Positions 1 through 5,373 are shown, counted from the first letter of the stretch. The stretch: DNA of 6,242 nucleotides from Candidatus Geothermarchaeota archaeon (GCA_030601715.1 JAUWBL010000069.1:1-6242), one strand, 5' to 3'. Numbers and translations: made by a program. The notes: generated from the letters alone by a model not told the origin.

Positions 1-1177
1 AGGCCCCCTCCGCACCGTTCTCAATCGTCAAGACCTCGACGCCATCCAACGTGTCCCTCAATATTGCTTCCATGTCCAGCCTCCGCTCAGCCTCCCTCAC
101 AAACCGGAGGCGCGCCTTCGTCTCCGGATGGCGGGCCAAGATGGAGCAACAGTCCTTGTAGGGGCGAATGGAGTGTCCGTAGGTTCCTATCTGTCTCGCG
201 AGGCCGACTATCTCCTCCTTGTCATAGGCCAAGAGGGGTCTGAAGACGGGAACCGAAACGGCGTCCTCGACGACGGCCATGTTCTCCAATGTCTGAGAGG
301 CGACCTGCCCCAGGCTGTCGCCCGTCACCAAGCCCCTCAACCTCTCACGGCCGGCTATCCTCTCAGCCACCCTCAACATGAACCTCCTGAACAGCAAGAG
401 TTCGTGCTTGGAAGATGTCTCAAGCGTTGCCAGATGGAAGGGCAGGAAGGGAGCGAGGTAGAGCCTCGAGCCGAAGGAGTACCGGGACAGATGCCCAAGT
501 AGCTCAGGCATCTTCGATTGCCTGGCCTCCTCCCCCGTTGCGAACGCGTGGAAGTGGACGAAGTCTACGGCGCATCCCCTCTTCATCATGAGCCAGGCTG
601 CCACGGGAGAGTCTATTCCCCCCGAAAGGAGACACAGCACTCGGCCTGAGATCCCCACAGGCAGCCCTCCGAGACCTCGCTCCCTGCTTAGGAAGACGAA
701 GGCTCCTTCTGCGGTTATCTCGATGAAGACCTTGAGCTGGGGGGCCTTCATCGAAGCCCTCATCCCGAAGCTCTTCACCAGGGCACTCCCGATCTCTCGG
801 TTGACCTCCATAGAGGTCAAGGGAAAGGGCTTGTAGGAGCGTTTGGTCACAACTTTCATGGTTCTCCTATCCCCTAGGACAGAGACCCTATCCAACACAA
901 GTTGCTTGATCAGCTCAAGGTCGTTCTCCGCTCTGTGGGCAAACCCGAACCAAGCGATGCCGAAGACCCTGTGCAAGGCATCTCTTATGGCAGTGAGATC
1001 CGACGCTTCCTCTAGACCAACGATCAGCCTGCCGTGGACCCTCTCTACTCCTGGGTACGACTGGCCTCGAAGGGCCTTTCGGATGTTGTCGACGAGCCTC
1101 TTCTCAAAAAGGGGGCGGTTTCGGCCCTTTAGGGCGATCTCTCCGTAATGAACGAGCACGCAGTCGAAGGGGTTCAA
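1..1177 (-). CDS. thiI: ThiI, tRNA 4-thiouridine (s4U8) synthetase, 3' end cut by window
   Basis: This protein adenylates U8 of tRNA with ATP and transfers sulfur to it, giving 4-thiouridine; it acts in the cytoplasm. I translated the minus strand by hand: 392 residues are visible with no stop before the left edge, close to the full length expected for a ThiI without a rhodanese domain. The N-terminus has the family pattern VHYGEIALKGRN (residues 8-20), then a THUMP domain (about 60-165). The PP-loop ATP-binding motif SGGIDSPVA is at 185-193, and the ThiI signature TGDSLGQVASQTLENM is at 285-300. A Cys pair (C343-C344, YKDCCSI) sits where ThiI proteins usually carry a conserved Cys. The start is either TTG at 1177, 6 nt after a GGGGTGA ribosome site, or the in-frame GTG at 1180; a stop lies just upstream. 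It follows the YjbQ-family gene by 71 nt. In archaea the role is most likely tRNA thiolation rather than thiazole synthesis. Confidence 0.95.
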   Translation of the reverse strand, partial: MNPFDCVLVHYGEIALKGRNRPLFEKRLVDNIRKALRGQSYPGVERVHGRLIVGLEEASDLTAIRDALHRVFGIAWFGFAHRAENDLELIKQLVLDRVSVLGDRRTMKVVTKRSYKPFPLTSMEVNREIGSALVKSFGMRASMKAPQLKVFIEITAEGAFVFLSRERGLGGLPVGISGRVLCLLSGGIDSPVAAWLMMKRGCAVDFVHFHAFATGEEARQSKMPELLGHLSRYSFGSRLYLAPFLPFHLATLETSSKHELLLFRRFMLRVAERIAGRERLRGLVTGDSLGQVASQTLENMAVVEDAVSVPVFRPLLAYDKEEIVGLARQIGTYGHSIRPYKDCCSILARHPETKARLRFVREAERRLDMEAILRDTLDGVEVLTIENGAEGA

Positions 1178-1183
1178 CACACT

Positions 1184-1190
1184 TCACCCC
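1184..1190 (-). promoter_or_regulatory. Ribosome binding site of thiI
   Basis: The minus strand reads GGGGTGA, matching the archaeal anti-Shine-Dalgarno. It lies 6 nt before TTG at 1177 and only 3 nt before the in-frame GTG at 1180. This favours TTG but does not exclude GTG. Confidence 0.6.
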
Positions 1191-1209
1191 GGTACACGAG
1201 GGAATGAGG

Positions 1210-1218
1210 GTATACAAC
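1210..1218 (-). promoter_or_regulatory. Possible TATA box of thiI
   Basis: The minus strand reads GTTGTATAC in the 71-nt gap between the YjbQ-family gene and thiI. About 25 nt downstream would place the transcription start near 1188-1190, right at the ribosome site, so the leader would be very short. It is a weak match and read-through from the upstream gene is the alternative. Confidence 0.35.
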
Positions 1219-1248
1219 TTCCCGCATGCTAGCGTTCTACCCTGTTTC

Positions 1249-1662
1249 CTACTCTCCTACGATCAGGACCCTCACCGTTCTTCGTCTAGGGCGAGTCTCC
1301 GTCTCGATCCAGAAGATGCTCTGCCACGTTCCAAGAGAGAGCCGTCCTCCCACGACCGGAACCACCTTCCCCGGCTGAAGAAGGAGGGAACGCAGATGGG
1401 CGTGGGCATTCGCTGGATGGTTGTAGCCTCCTCTGGTGGGGACCAGCTTCTGGAGCAGGGTCTTGATATCCCGTAGGAGCATCGACTCGTATTCCGTGAT
1501 AGCGATGACTCCGGTGGCGTGACCTGCGAACACCAAGGCCATCCCCTTCTTTACCCCTGAGGCCCTGACAACCCTAGAAACATTCTGCGTTATGTCGCTA
1601 CAGTCGAACTCCCCCCGGGTCTCGAAGGTGAAGGCTTCCTCATATGCTGTCAAACTTATCAC
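1249..1662 (-). CDS. YjbQ/UPF0047 family protein (secondary thiamin-phosphate synthase family)
   Basis: This is a 137-residue single-domain protein, the usual size for the family. Family motifs are HATGVIAITEYE (48-59), which resembles the archaeal subgroup with a TGxxTxxEYE pattern, YNHPANAHAHLRSLLL (80-95) with several His residues, and GRLSLGTWQSIFWIE (106-120), followed by the basic RPRRRTV strand near the end. Some family members have been reported to replace ThiE weakly, giving the 'secondary thiamin-phosphate synthase' name, but the physiological role is not settled. The start is GTG at 1662; an in-frame TTG at 1656 is possible. No Shine-Dalgarno is visible before GTG, and a T-rich TATA-like element about 26 nt upstream suggests a leaderless message. 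It precedes thiI by 71 nt, and the pairing hints at a shared link to sulfur or thiamin metabolism. Family assignment is firm, function is not. Confidence 0.9.
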   Translation of the reverse strand: MISLTAYEEAFTFETRGEFDCSDITQNVSRVVRASGVKKGMALVFAGHATGVIAITEYESMLLRDIKTLLQKLVPTRGGYNHPANAHAHLRSLLLQPGKVVPVVGGRLSLGTWQSIFWIETETRPRRRTVRVLIVGE

Positions 1663-1684
1663 TCAAGATCTGGTTGCTTCCTGG

Positions 1685-1692
1685 AAGTAAAG
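1685..1692 (-). promoter_or_regulatory. Possible TATA box for the YjbQ-family gene
   Basis: The minus strand reads CTTTACTT, centred about 26-27 nt before the GTG start at 1662. That spacing would put the transcription start at or next to the start codon, consistent with the absence of a ribosome site there. The sequence match alone is weak. Confidence 0.3.
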
Positions 1693-1851
1693 TTTGGCTA
1701 CCTACTCCGCTGTGTCGCGTCGAACGGCCCAGGGAGATAGAAGCGGTGCTCCTAACATGATCAAACGACAGTCGACCTGGATCACGCCACCGCGTGCCGT
1801 CAGCCTCGGTTGGCGGGAGGGAGCGAACTAGAGCTATGAGCCTGTCCTGGC

Positions 1852-1858
1852 AAAAGAA
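1852..1858 (-). terminator. Possible oligo-T terminator after nop10
   Basis: The minus strand reads TTCTTTT about 27 nt after the nop10 stop codon. Archaeal RNA polymerase terminates at T-rich runs without needing a hairpin. The run is short, so the call is tentative; its position at the end of the conserved cluster supports it. Confidence 0.35.
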
Positions 1859-1884
1859 GGGAGATCTCGATCGGCGGGAATAGC

Positions 1885-2055
1885 CTAGTCCGGCTGGTCC
1901 GTGGTCTCTTCCCATCGCACTCGGTACAAGGCATACTTGTCATCAGGAGAGAACTTGGCTGGGTGAGCTAGGACTGTCTTTCTCCCGCAACTCTTGCACT
2001 TCTCCTTAAGGGTGTAAATCATGCAGCGGGGACACTTCCGTATCCTGAACCTCAA
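1885..2055 (-). CDS. nop10: Nop10, H/ACA ribonucleoprotein subunit
   Basis: Nop10 is a small zinc-binding subunit of the archaeal H/ACA particle, where it binds Cbf5 and helps form the active site for guide-directed pseudouridylation of rRNA. The product is 56 residues, the normal size. It begins MRFRIRKCPRCMIYTLKEKC and carries two zinc-ribbon pairs (CPRC at 8-11 and CKSC at 20-23), then the conserved AHPAKFSPDDKYALYR segment (30-45). The start is TTG at 2055, fixed by GGAGG 7 nt upstream and by an in-frame TGA just before it. The gene is short with a non-ATG start, so automated callers can miss it. It lies 66 nt after aif2a, an adjacency common in archaea. Confidence 0.95.
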   Translation of the reverse strand: MRFRIRKCPRCMIYTLKEKCKSCGRKTVLAHPAKFSPDDKYALYRVRWEETTDQPD

Positions 2056-2062
2056 TCTTCAG

Positions 2063-2067
2063 CCTCC
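2063..2067 (-). promoter_or_regulatory. Ribosome binding site of nop10
   Basis: The minus strand reads GGAGG, 7 nt before TTG at 2055. It decides the non-ATG start, because no ATG lies in frame between the upstream stop and the conserved RKCPRC motif. Confidence 0.75.
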
Positions 2068-2121
2068 GCTACTGGTTCTTTGGCATCCATTCAGGTCTCG
2101 TTGGATCCCTAGGCCTGTTTC

Positions 2122-2931
2122 TCAGCTGGTTGAGAGCAGGTTACTTATTAGCCCTTTCTTTCGGCTCTCGTTCAGACACTCGGTGACGATCTTCTTGGCG
2201 TGCTTCCTAAGCAGTTCGGGTTTGTGGGAGTTGAGCTTAACGAGATATCTGGGGGGACCGTCGGCGGTCACGGTTGCCTCCAGCCCCGTCAGCTCCGCCT
2301 CCTCCTTGATCTTTCCCAGGGCTTCCCTGACTTGGCGCACTCCTCCTCTGCTGATGGAGCTGACCTCGATTCGAGCTTCGAAGCGGTACACCTTCGGCGT
2401 AATTCTAGTAGACAGGTAGTTGAAGAACTCCTCCCTTTCTTCCTTGGAGAGCCCTGTGCTCTCCAGCAAACTGGGTTCTACAACCATCCTTCCGAGGGCA
2501 TCATAGGAGGTTTTGTGTCTGGCGAACACGTCTTCAAGCTTGTCATCCAGTTCCTCGACTTCGATCCCTATTTTTTCAGCGAAGTCCGAGAGGAGTTGGT
2601 CCCCCCGGAGGTTCATCTTCCACTCTCTCATCACCCTCCGCCCGTCTGAAGGGGGCACGTCCTTGAGGGAGGCATCGACGCTGTTGTTCTTCTCGTCTAC
2701 CCTGAGAACCTTCACCACGATCTTCTGTCCCGTTCTTATGACATGGGTTACTCTCCTCACCCATCGGGCGGAGAGCTGTGATATGTGAAGGAATCCGTCG
2801 CAGGGATACTCCTCGAGGGTCAGATACGCTCCGTACTTGGTTGTCCGTTTGACGGTGGCCACCGTCAGCTCCTTGAGCTCCGGCAGCTCGGGGATCTCTG
2901 CTGTTTCTACCGCTTGGGGTTCCTCAGCCAT
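2122..2931 (-). CDS. Translation initiation factor aIF2, alpha subunit
   Basis: This is the alpha subunit of heterotrimeric aIF2, which carries initiator Met-tRNA to the small ribosomal subunit. Numbering from ATG at 2931 (269 residues), an N-terminal S1 domain spans about 20-92, with YGAYLTLEEYPCDGFLHIS and a DASLKDV strand at its end. A helical domain follows (about 95-180) and then the C-terminal alpha-beta domain that contacts the gamma subunit (about 183-267). About 20 mostly acidic residues precede the S1 domain. Ser54 in SQLSARWVRR aligns with the regulatory Ser51 of eukaryotic eIF2-alpha, but the RRRIRS context is not kept. An in-frame GTG at 2937, six nt after GGAAGG, is a possible alternative start. 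Either start overlaps the 3' end of rps27e, implying coupled translation. Confidence 0.95.
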   Translation of the reverse strand: MAEEPQAVETAEIPELPELKELTVATVKRTTKYGAYLTLEEYPCDGFLHISQLSARWVRRVTHVIRTGQKIVVKVLRVDEKNNSVDASLKDVPPSDGRRVMREWKMNLRGDQLLSDFAEKIGIEVEELDDKLEDVFARHKTSYDALGRMVVEPSLLESTGLSKEEREEFFNYLSTRITPKVYRFEARIEVSSISRGGVRQVREALGKIKEEAELTGLEATVTADGPPRYLVKLNSHKPELLRKHAKKIVTECLNESRKKGLISNLLSTS

Positions 2932-3124
2932 ACTCACTCAGAACCTTCCCGATGATCTTGACCTTCCCACCCGTAGGGATCGCCAGCTCCTCCTCGCACA
3001 CGTTGCACTTGACGGTCTTGGATGCGTGGGAGAATACGATCTGGCTGTTGCCGCAGCCGGCGCATTCCACGAGCTTGAACTTGCTTTTTGGCTGTGGGAT
3101 CAGCCTACGCCACTCGGATGACAT
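2924..3124 (-). CDS. rps27e: Small ribosomal subunit protein eS27 (S27e)
   Basis: This 66-residue zinc-ribbon protein belongs to the small subunit and is shared by archaea and eukaryotes. The ligand pairs are CAGC (21-24) and CNVC (40-43), enclosed by the family pattern VECAGCGNSQIVFSHASKTVKC, here given as residues 19-40, and followed by LAIPTGGKVKI (47-57). The frame stays open upstream to 3280, but that would add 52 residues foreign to the family. The ATG at 3124, 4 nt after GGGAGG, gives the expected length. The stop overlaps the start of aif2a. The 86-nt gap after rpl44e holds a TATA-like element and a dyad, so it may have its own promoter. Confidence 0.96.
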   Translation of the reverse strand: MSSEWRRLIPQPKSKFKLVECAGCGNSQIVFSHASKTVKCNVCEEELAIPTGGKVKIIGKVLSEYG

Positions 3125-3128
3125 GTGT

Positions 3129-3134
3129 CCTCCC
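3129..3134 (-). promoter_or_regulatory. Ribosome binding site of rps27e
   Basis: The minus strand reads GGGAGG, 4 nt before ATG at 3124. It supports the short, family-length start over the longer upstream open frame. Confidence 0.75.
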
Positions 3135-3139
3135 TGTCT

Positions 3140-3167
3140 CAGCCCTGCCTTATCTGATAGAGGGCTG
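3140..3167. repeat. 7-bp inverted repeat upstream of rps27e
   Basis: CAGCCCT at 3140-3146 and AGGGCTG at 3161-3167 are perfect inverted copies separated by 14 nt. Half-site centres are 21 bp apart, two helical turns. The dyad lies between the TATA-like element (3175-3182) and the ribosome site, and spans the start point predicted from that TATA. It could be an operator, or an RNA hairpin in messages reading through from rpl44e. Confidence 0.5.
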
Positions 3168-3174
3168 GGCTTGT

Positions 3175-3182
3175 CATATATG
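3175..3182 (-). promoter_or_regulatory. TATA-like element upstream of rps27e
   Basis: The minus strand reads CATATATG in the 86-nt gap after rpl44e, the best TATA match I saw in the window. Transcription would start near 3152, giving a leader of about 28 nt that carries GGGAGG. Confidence 0.5.
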
Positions 3183-3210
3183 TAGGGAGGCCTGTCGGAG
3201 AAATGGCTTA

Positions 3211-3489
3211 CTAGCGTTCTATGGTTAGCTTTCTCAGCCTCATACCCCTCTTGTGATACGTGTATCCGCATTTCTTGCATGCATACTTCAGCGTCTGCTT
3301 CTTGGTCGTCTTGGCTTTCTTCTTCTGTTCGGGGTACTTCTGTCCTCCGTAGCCCTTCTTCTCCTTCGCGTGTTTCCTGACGCCGAGTTTCATGGCTCCC
3401 TCTTTTCCTCTCTTGTAGAGGCTGATCTTGTGATCAGTGTGCCTTCGACATCGAGGACAGTAAGTCCGTATTGTTTTCGGTACCTTCAA
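3211..3489 (-). CDS. rpl44e: Large ribosomal subunit protein eL42 (L44e)
   Basis: This 92-residue basic protein of the large subunit binds near the E site and is shared by archaea and eukaryotes. It starts MKVPKTIRTYCPRCRRHTDH, the standard N-terminus. Zinc ligands are the pairs C11/C14 and C71/C74, with the conserved GYGGQ loop at 47-51 and the KAKTTKKQTLKYACKKCG segment at 58-75. The start is TTG at 3489, 9 nt after an AAGGAGA ribosome site. Its 105-nt upstream gap contains a TATA-like element, so the translation half of the cluster may be transcribed independently of the replication half. Confidence 0.96.
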   Translation of the reverse strand: MKVPKTIRTYCPRCRRHTDHKISLYKRGKEGAMKLGVRKHAKEKKGYGGQKYPEQKKKAKTTKKQTLKYACKKCGYTYHKRGMRLRKLTIER

Positions 3490-3498
3490 CGCGAACGT

Positions 3499-3502
3499 CT
3501 CC
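3499..3502 (-). promoter_or_regulatory. Ribosome binding site of rpl44e
   Basis: The minus strand reads GGAG within AAGGAGA, 9 nt before TTG at 3489. It supports the TTG start that gives the conserved MKVPKT N-terminus. Confidence 0.6.
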
Positions 3503-3530
3503 TTGGCTAGAATGAGGTTTCCTAGTCCCT

Positions 3531-3538
3531 CTAATAAG
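3531..3538 (-). promoter_or_regulatory. TATA-like element upstream of rpl44e
   Basis: The minus strand reads CTTATTAG in the gap after gins15. The predicted start near 3509 would give a leader of about 20 nt including the ribosome site. A 10-bp GC palindrome (3541-3550) lies directly upstream, where a BRE or activator site would be. Confidence 0.45.
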
Positions 3539-3594
3539 GTCGCGGCCGCGCCATGTGAACTCTTGGCGTGAGCATCCCCAGGTTTCCGTTGGGT

Positions 3595-4113
3595 CTAGAC
3601 TTCAACCTCTGTCTCCTTGACCAACCCTTCTTTCCTTAGAGCCTCGTAGTCTTGCTCCTCCAAGGTAGCCAGGTCTCCCGGCTTGAAGGGGCCGTATTCT
3701 CTTCCGTCAATGCCCACGAATGCAGGGATCTTGCCTAGGATGGTTGCCAGCCTTTTTCTAGGCATTTCTTCTTCTGCAACCCTTTCGGCTTCCTTTAGGG
3801 AGGAGACCAGGGCCTCATACACGGCCGCCTCTCTCTCTGTCATGTCGGGGGACTGCCGGCGGGAGAGGACGGTCGTCAAGATCTTCTCCAGTCTGAAGGA
3901 GTCGATGGCTAGTAGTGTCCTCTTCAGCAGTGATTCCTCCTCCTGCAGGAGGAGTTTTTCCACATCGGAGGGGGCCTCCTTCTGTAGCTTCCTGCTATCC
4001 TCAGTCAGTTGGAGGATCGAGTTTCGCATGTCCTTGTCAATCCTTTGCAGCTCCTCTTCTTCCAGCTCTGATTTGAGGTGTTCTTGGGCCTTCCTGATCT
4101 TCTCATTCAGCAT
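3595..4113 (-). CDS. gins15: GINS complex subunit, Gins51 (Gins15) type
   Basis: GINS binds the MCM helicase and, with the Cdc45/RecJ-like protein, forms the archaeal replicative helicase complex. The 172-residue product has a long charged helical A domain first (about 1-112) and a small B domain last (about 124-166, with AFVGIDGREYGPFKPGDLATL at 131-151). The A-then-B order is that of the Gins51/Gins15 class rather than Gins23. ATG at 4113 overlaps the 3' end of priS by 11 nt, with GAGG inside priS 8 nt upstream, so translation is probably coupled to the primase. No Gins23 gene is in the window. Lineages with only Gins51 form a homotetramer, but whether this genome has Gins23 elsewhere is unknown. 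Confidence 0.92.
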   Translation of the reverse strand: MLNEKIRKAQEHLKSELEEEELQRIDKDMRNSILQLTEDSRKLQKEAPSDVEKLLLQEEESLLKRTLLAIDSFRLEKILTTVLSRRQSPDMTEREAAVYEALVSSLKEAERVAEEEMPRKRLATILGKIPAFVGIDGREYGPFKPGDLATLEEQDYEALRKEGLVKETEVEV

Positions 4114-5269
4114 AGGCGACGCCTCTGGCGAGAAGGTATGCTGCGACGTATCCGGGCAAGCGAACCCTGCTGGCTCGGTAGGGCCCGTACTCGTCGCTCT
4201 TGAAGATCATGCGGGGGGCATATCGTACAAAGATTTCGATCGGTTCTGAGGAGATTCCTACCGCATCCGCAAAGGGGTCGAAAGAATCGATGTCTTCTAC
4301 CTTCTGCTTGGTCAATCCGGTCTTGTTGTGGAGGCTGTAGGGGGCCCTGATGAGTCTGTGGATGTCGGTTGTCACGACGGGATCCACGCCGACCATCTCG
4401 GCGCGTCTCACGTATTCCTCCACTTTGGACGCGAGGGCTTTCGGCAACTCGGCGTTCAGGGAGGAAACGATTTCATTGGGGGCGAGCCCGGCGAGTTTCT
4501 TCGTCAGTCGCAGCAACGCTTTCTTCTCTTCCTTGTCGAGACCGTTGGGCACGTTCTCTCCCCTGGCAACTTTGAGGAGATGGGCGAATGTGCCTTTCTT
4601 TGGATCTCTTTCATGCCTGAGGGAGTAGCCGACCATCATCAAGTAGTCTACGATCTCGTTCCTCTCTTCTTGCCCCAATTCCTTCAGTTCTTCGTCCTCG
4701 ACGTGGATGTGGTATCCCCTACTGCCCGAGAAGTAGGCCTTCATGGAAGACGCCTCGAAGCCTAGCCTCCCCTCCAAGATGTCTAGGAGCCTCTTGGTCT
4801 CCGCTTTGACGATCCCTAGGTCTTTCTCTGTGATCCAGTCCAGCTTGGAGGTTTCTTTTCCGCACTGAGGGCACGGATCTTGGCTCTCGAAGATTTCGTC
4901 ACATTCCTCACAGAGGTTGAGAATGAGGGGCGAAACCCCACGGTGGTGGAGGTGGTCTGCGTCGAGGTCGAAGATCAGGGTAGCTCCCATCCATTCCTTC
5001 TGATGCATCTCCCTTTCTGGGAAGAGGTAGAACCCCGATGAGTGGTAGAAGTTGCTTGGGATGTTTTTCACAAGGAAATCCTGGAGCTCTTTGGGTCCGC
5101 GAAAGGATTTGTGTCTGACGATGGAGTCGAGGTCGAAGGCTGTGTAGGCGAACTCCCTTTTTGGGATGTCGTCTATGCTTTCGACGACTCTTCGCCCGTC
5201 CTTGAAGTAGTGCTCTTTGAAGAGCTGCCGGAGGATGATCCGGTTCGCCCACGTCTTGTCCGCACCCAT
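4103..5269 (-). CDS. priS: DNA primase catalytic (small) subunit PriS
   Basis: PriS is the catalytic subunit of the archaeal-eukaryotic primase and makes primers with PriL. The 388-residue product carries the catalytic aspartates in FDLDAD (D101, D103), the SGSRGYHIHV motif (181-190), and the third motif TTDIHRLIRAPYSLHNKTGL (301-320) with D302. Between the first two motifs lies a four-cysteine zinc knuckle, C120, C123, C133, C136 (CX2C-X9-CX2C). The start is ATG at 5269; the ribosome site before it is weak. The gene follows pcna after 104 nt that contain several inverted repeats, and its last codons overlap gins15. Confidence 0.96.
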   Translation of the reverse strand: MGADKTWANRIILRQLFKEHYFKDGRRVVESIDDIPKREFAYTAFDLDSIVRHKSFRGPKELQDFLVKNIPSNFYHSSGFYLFPEREMHQKEWMGATLIFDLDADHLHHRGVSPLILNLCEECDEIFESQDPCPQCGKETSKLDWITEKDLGIVKAETKRLLDILEGRLGFEASSMKAYFSGSRGYHIHVEDEELKELGQEERNEIVDYLMMVGYSLRHERDPKKGTFAHLLKVARGENVPNGLDKEEKKALLRLTKKLAGLAPNEIVSSLNAELPKALASKVEEYVRRAEMVGVDPVVTTDIHRLIRAPYSLHNKTGLTKQKVEDIDSFDPFADAVGISSEPIEIFVRYAPRMIFKSDEYGPYRASRVRLPGYVAAYLLARGVAYAE

Positions 5270-5284
5270 CGGTTTCTCTGGAAA

Positions 5285-5300
5285 CTCAAGAGGTCTTGAG
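5285..5300. repeat. 16-bp near-perfect palindrome upstream of priS
   Basis: The plus strand reads CTCAAGAGGTCTTGAG: 7-bp arms around a 2-nt centre. It lies 16 nt before the priS start codon and about 25 nt downstream of a TATA-like element (5314-5320), so it would cover the predicted transcription start. The compact dyad fits a dimeric regulator site better than an RNA hairpin, because the 2-nt loop is too tight for the full stem. Confidence 0.5.
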
Positions 5301-5313
5301 GCTCTTTAGGGTG

Positions 5314-5320
5314 TTAGTAT
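5314..5320 (-). promoter_or_regulatory. Possible TATA box of priS
   Basis: The minus strand reads ATACTAA in the gap after pcna. Transcription would begin near 5290, giving a leader of about 20 nt. The match is modest, and co-transcription with pcna is equally possible. Confidence 0.3.
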
Positions 5321-5324
5321 GAGA

Positions 5325-5353
5325 AGCGGTGGAGACCGCTCGGACAGCGGTGG
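5325..5353. repeat. Alternately pairing repeats between pcna and priS
   Basis: AGCGGTGG occurs at 5325-5332 and again at 5346-5353, 21 nt apart, with the inverted copy ACCGCT at 5335-5340 between them. ACCGCT can pair with either flanking copy (loops of 4 and 5 nt), so two exclusive 6-bp GC-rich hairpins are possible in RNA. It starts 21 nt after the pcna stop. No U-run follows, so it is not a classical terminator. Confidence 0.5.
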
Positions 5354-5373
5354 GGAGTTGTGCGTTGGGCTGA

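Larger units (their letters stand above)
1663..1884 (-). other. 222-nt gap between nop10 and the YjbQ-family gene, no gene recognised
   Basis: This is the longest non-coding stretch in the window. I looked for a tRNA, C/D-box guide signals and the conserved core of a TPP riboswitch and found none convincing. A 91-codon open frame (1640-1915) crosses it, but it overlaps both neighbours, is rich in Arg and Ser unlike the Lys/Glu-rich proteins around it, and has no recognisable motif. The gap probably holds the end of the nop10 transcript and the promoter of the next gene. Confidence 0.5.

Noticed and set aside
128..1148. Three plus-strand open frames opposite thiI
   Set aside because: They are antisense shadows of a gene with clear ThiI motifs on the minus strand and show no family resemblance.
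1663..1884. TPP riboswitch upstream of the thiamin-related genes
   Set aside because: A CTGA and a TGATC occur in the right strand, but the conserved CUGAGA and the downstream UAAUACC-type core are absent.
1640..1915. 91-codon minus-strand open frame filling the gap after nop10
   Set aside because: It overlaps the end of nop10 and the start of the YjbQ-family gene out of frame, its Arg/Ser-rich composition is unlike its neighbours, and no family motif is visible.
3125..3280. 52-residue N-terminal extension of S27e
   Set aside because: The family is about 60-66 residues long and the ATG at 3124 has GGGAGG 4 nt upstream; the extension overlaps the rpl44e coding region.
3541..3550. 10-bp GC palindrome CGCGGCCGCG upstream of rpl44e
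   Set aside because: It is short and purely G/C, easily produced by chance in GC-rich DNA; its position next to the TATA is noted but not enough for a separate call.
3548..3572. 5-bp inverted repeat CGCCA/TGGCG after gins15 as a terminator
   Set aside because: The stem is short and no T-run follows it.
3683..4249. 188-codon plus-strand frame opposite gins15 and the priS end
   Set aside because: Its Ser-rich runs are the antisense reading of Glu/Lys-rich helices in the GINS protein.
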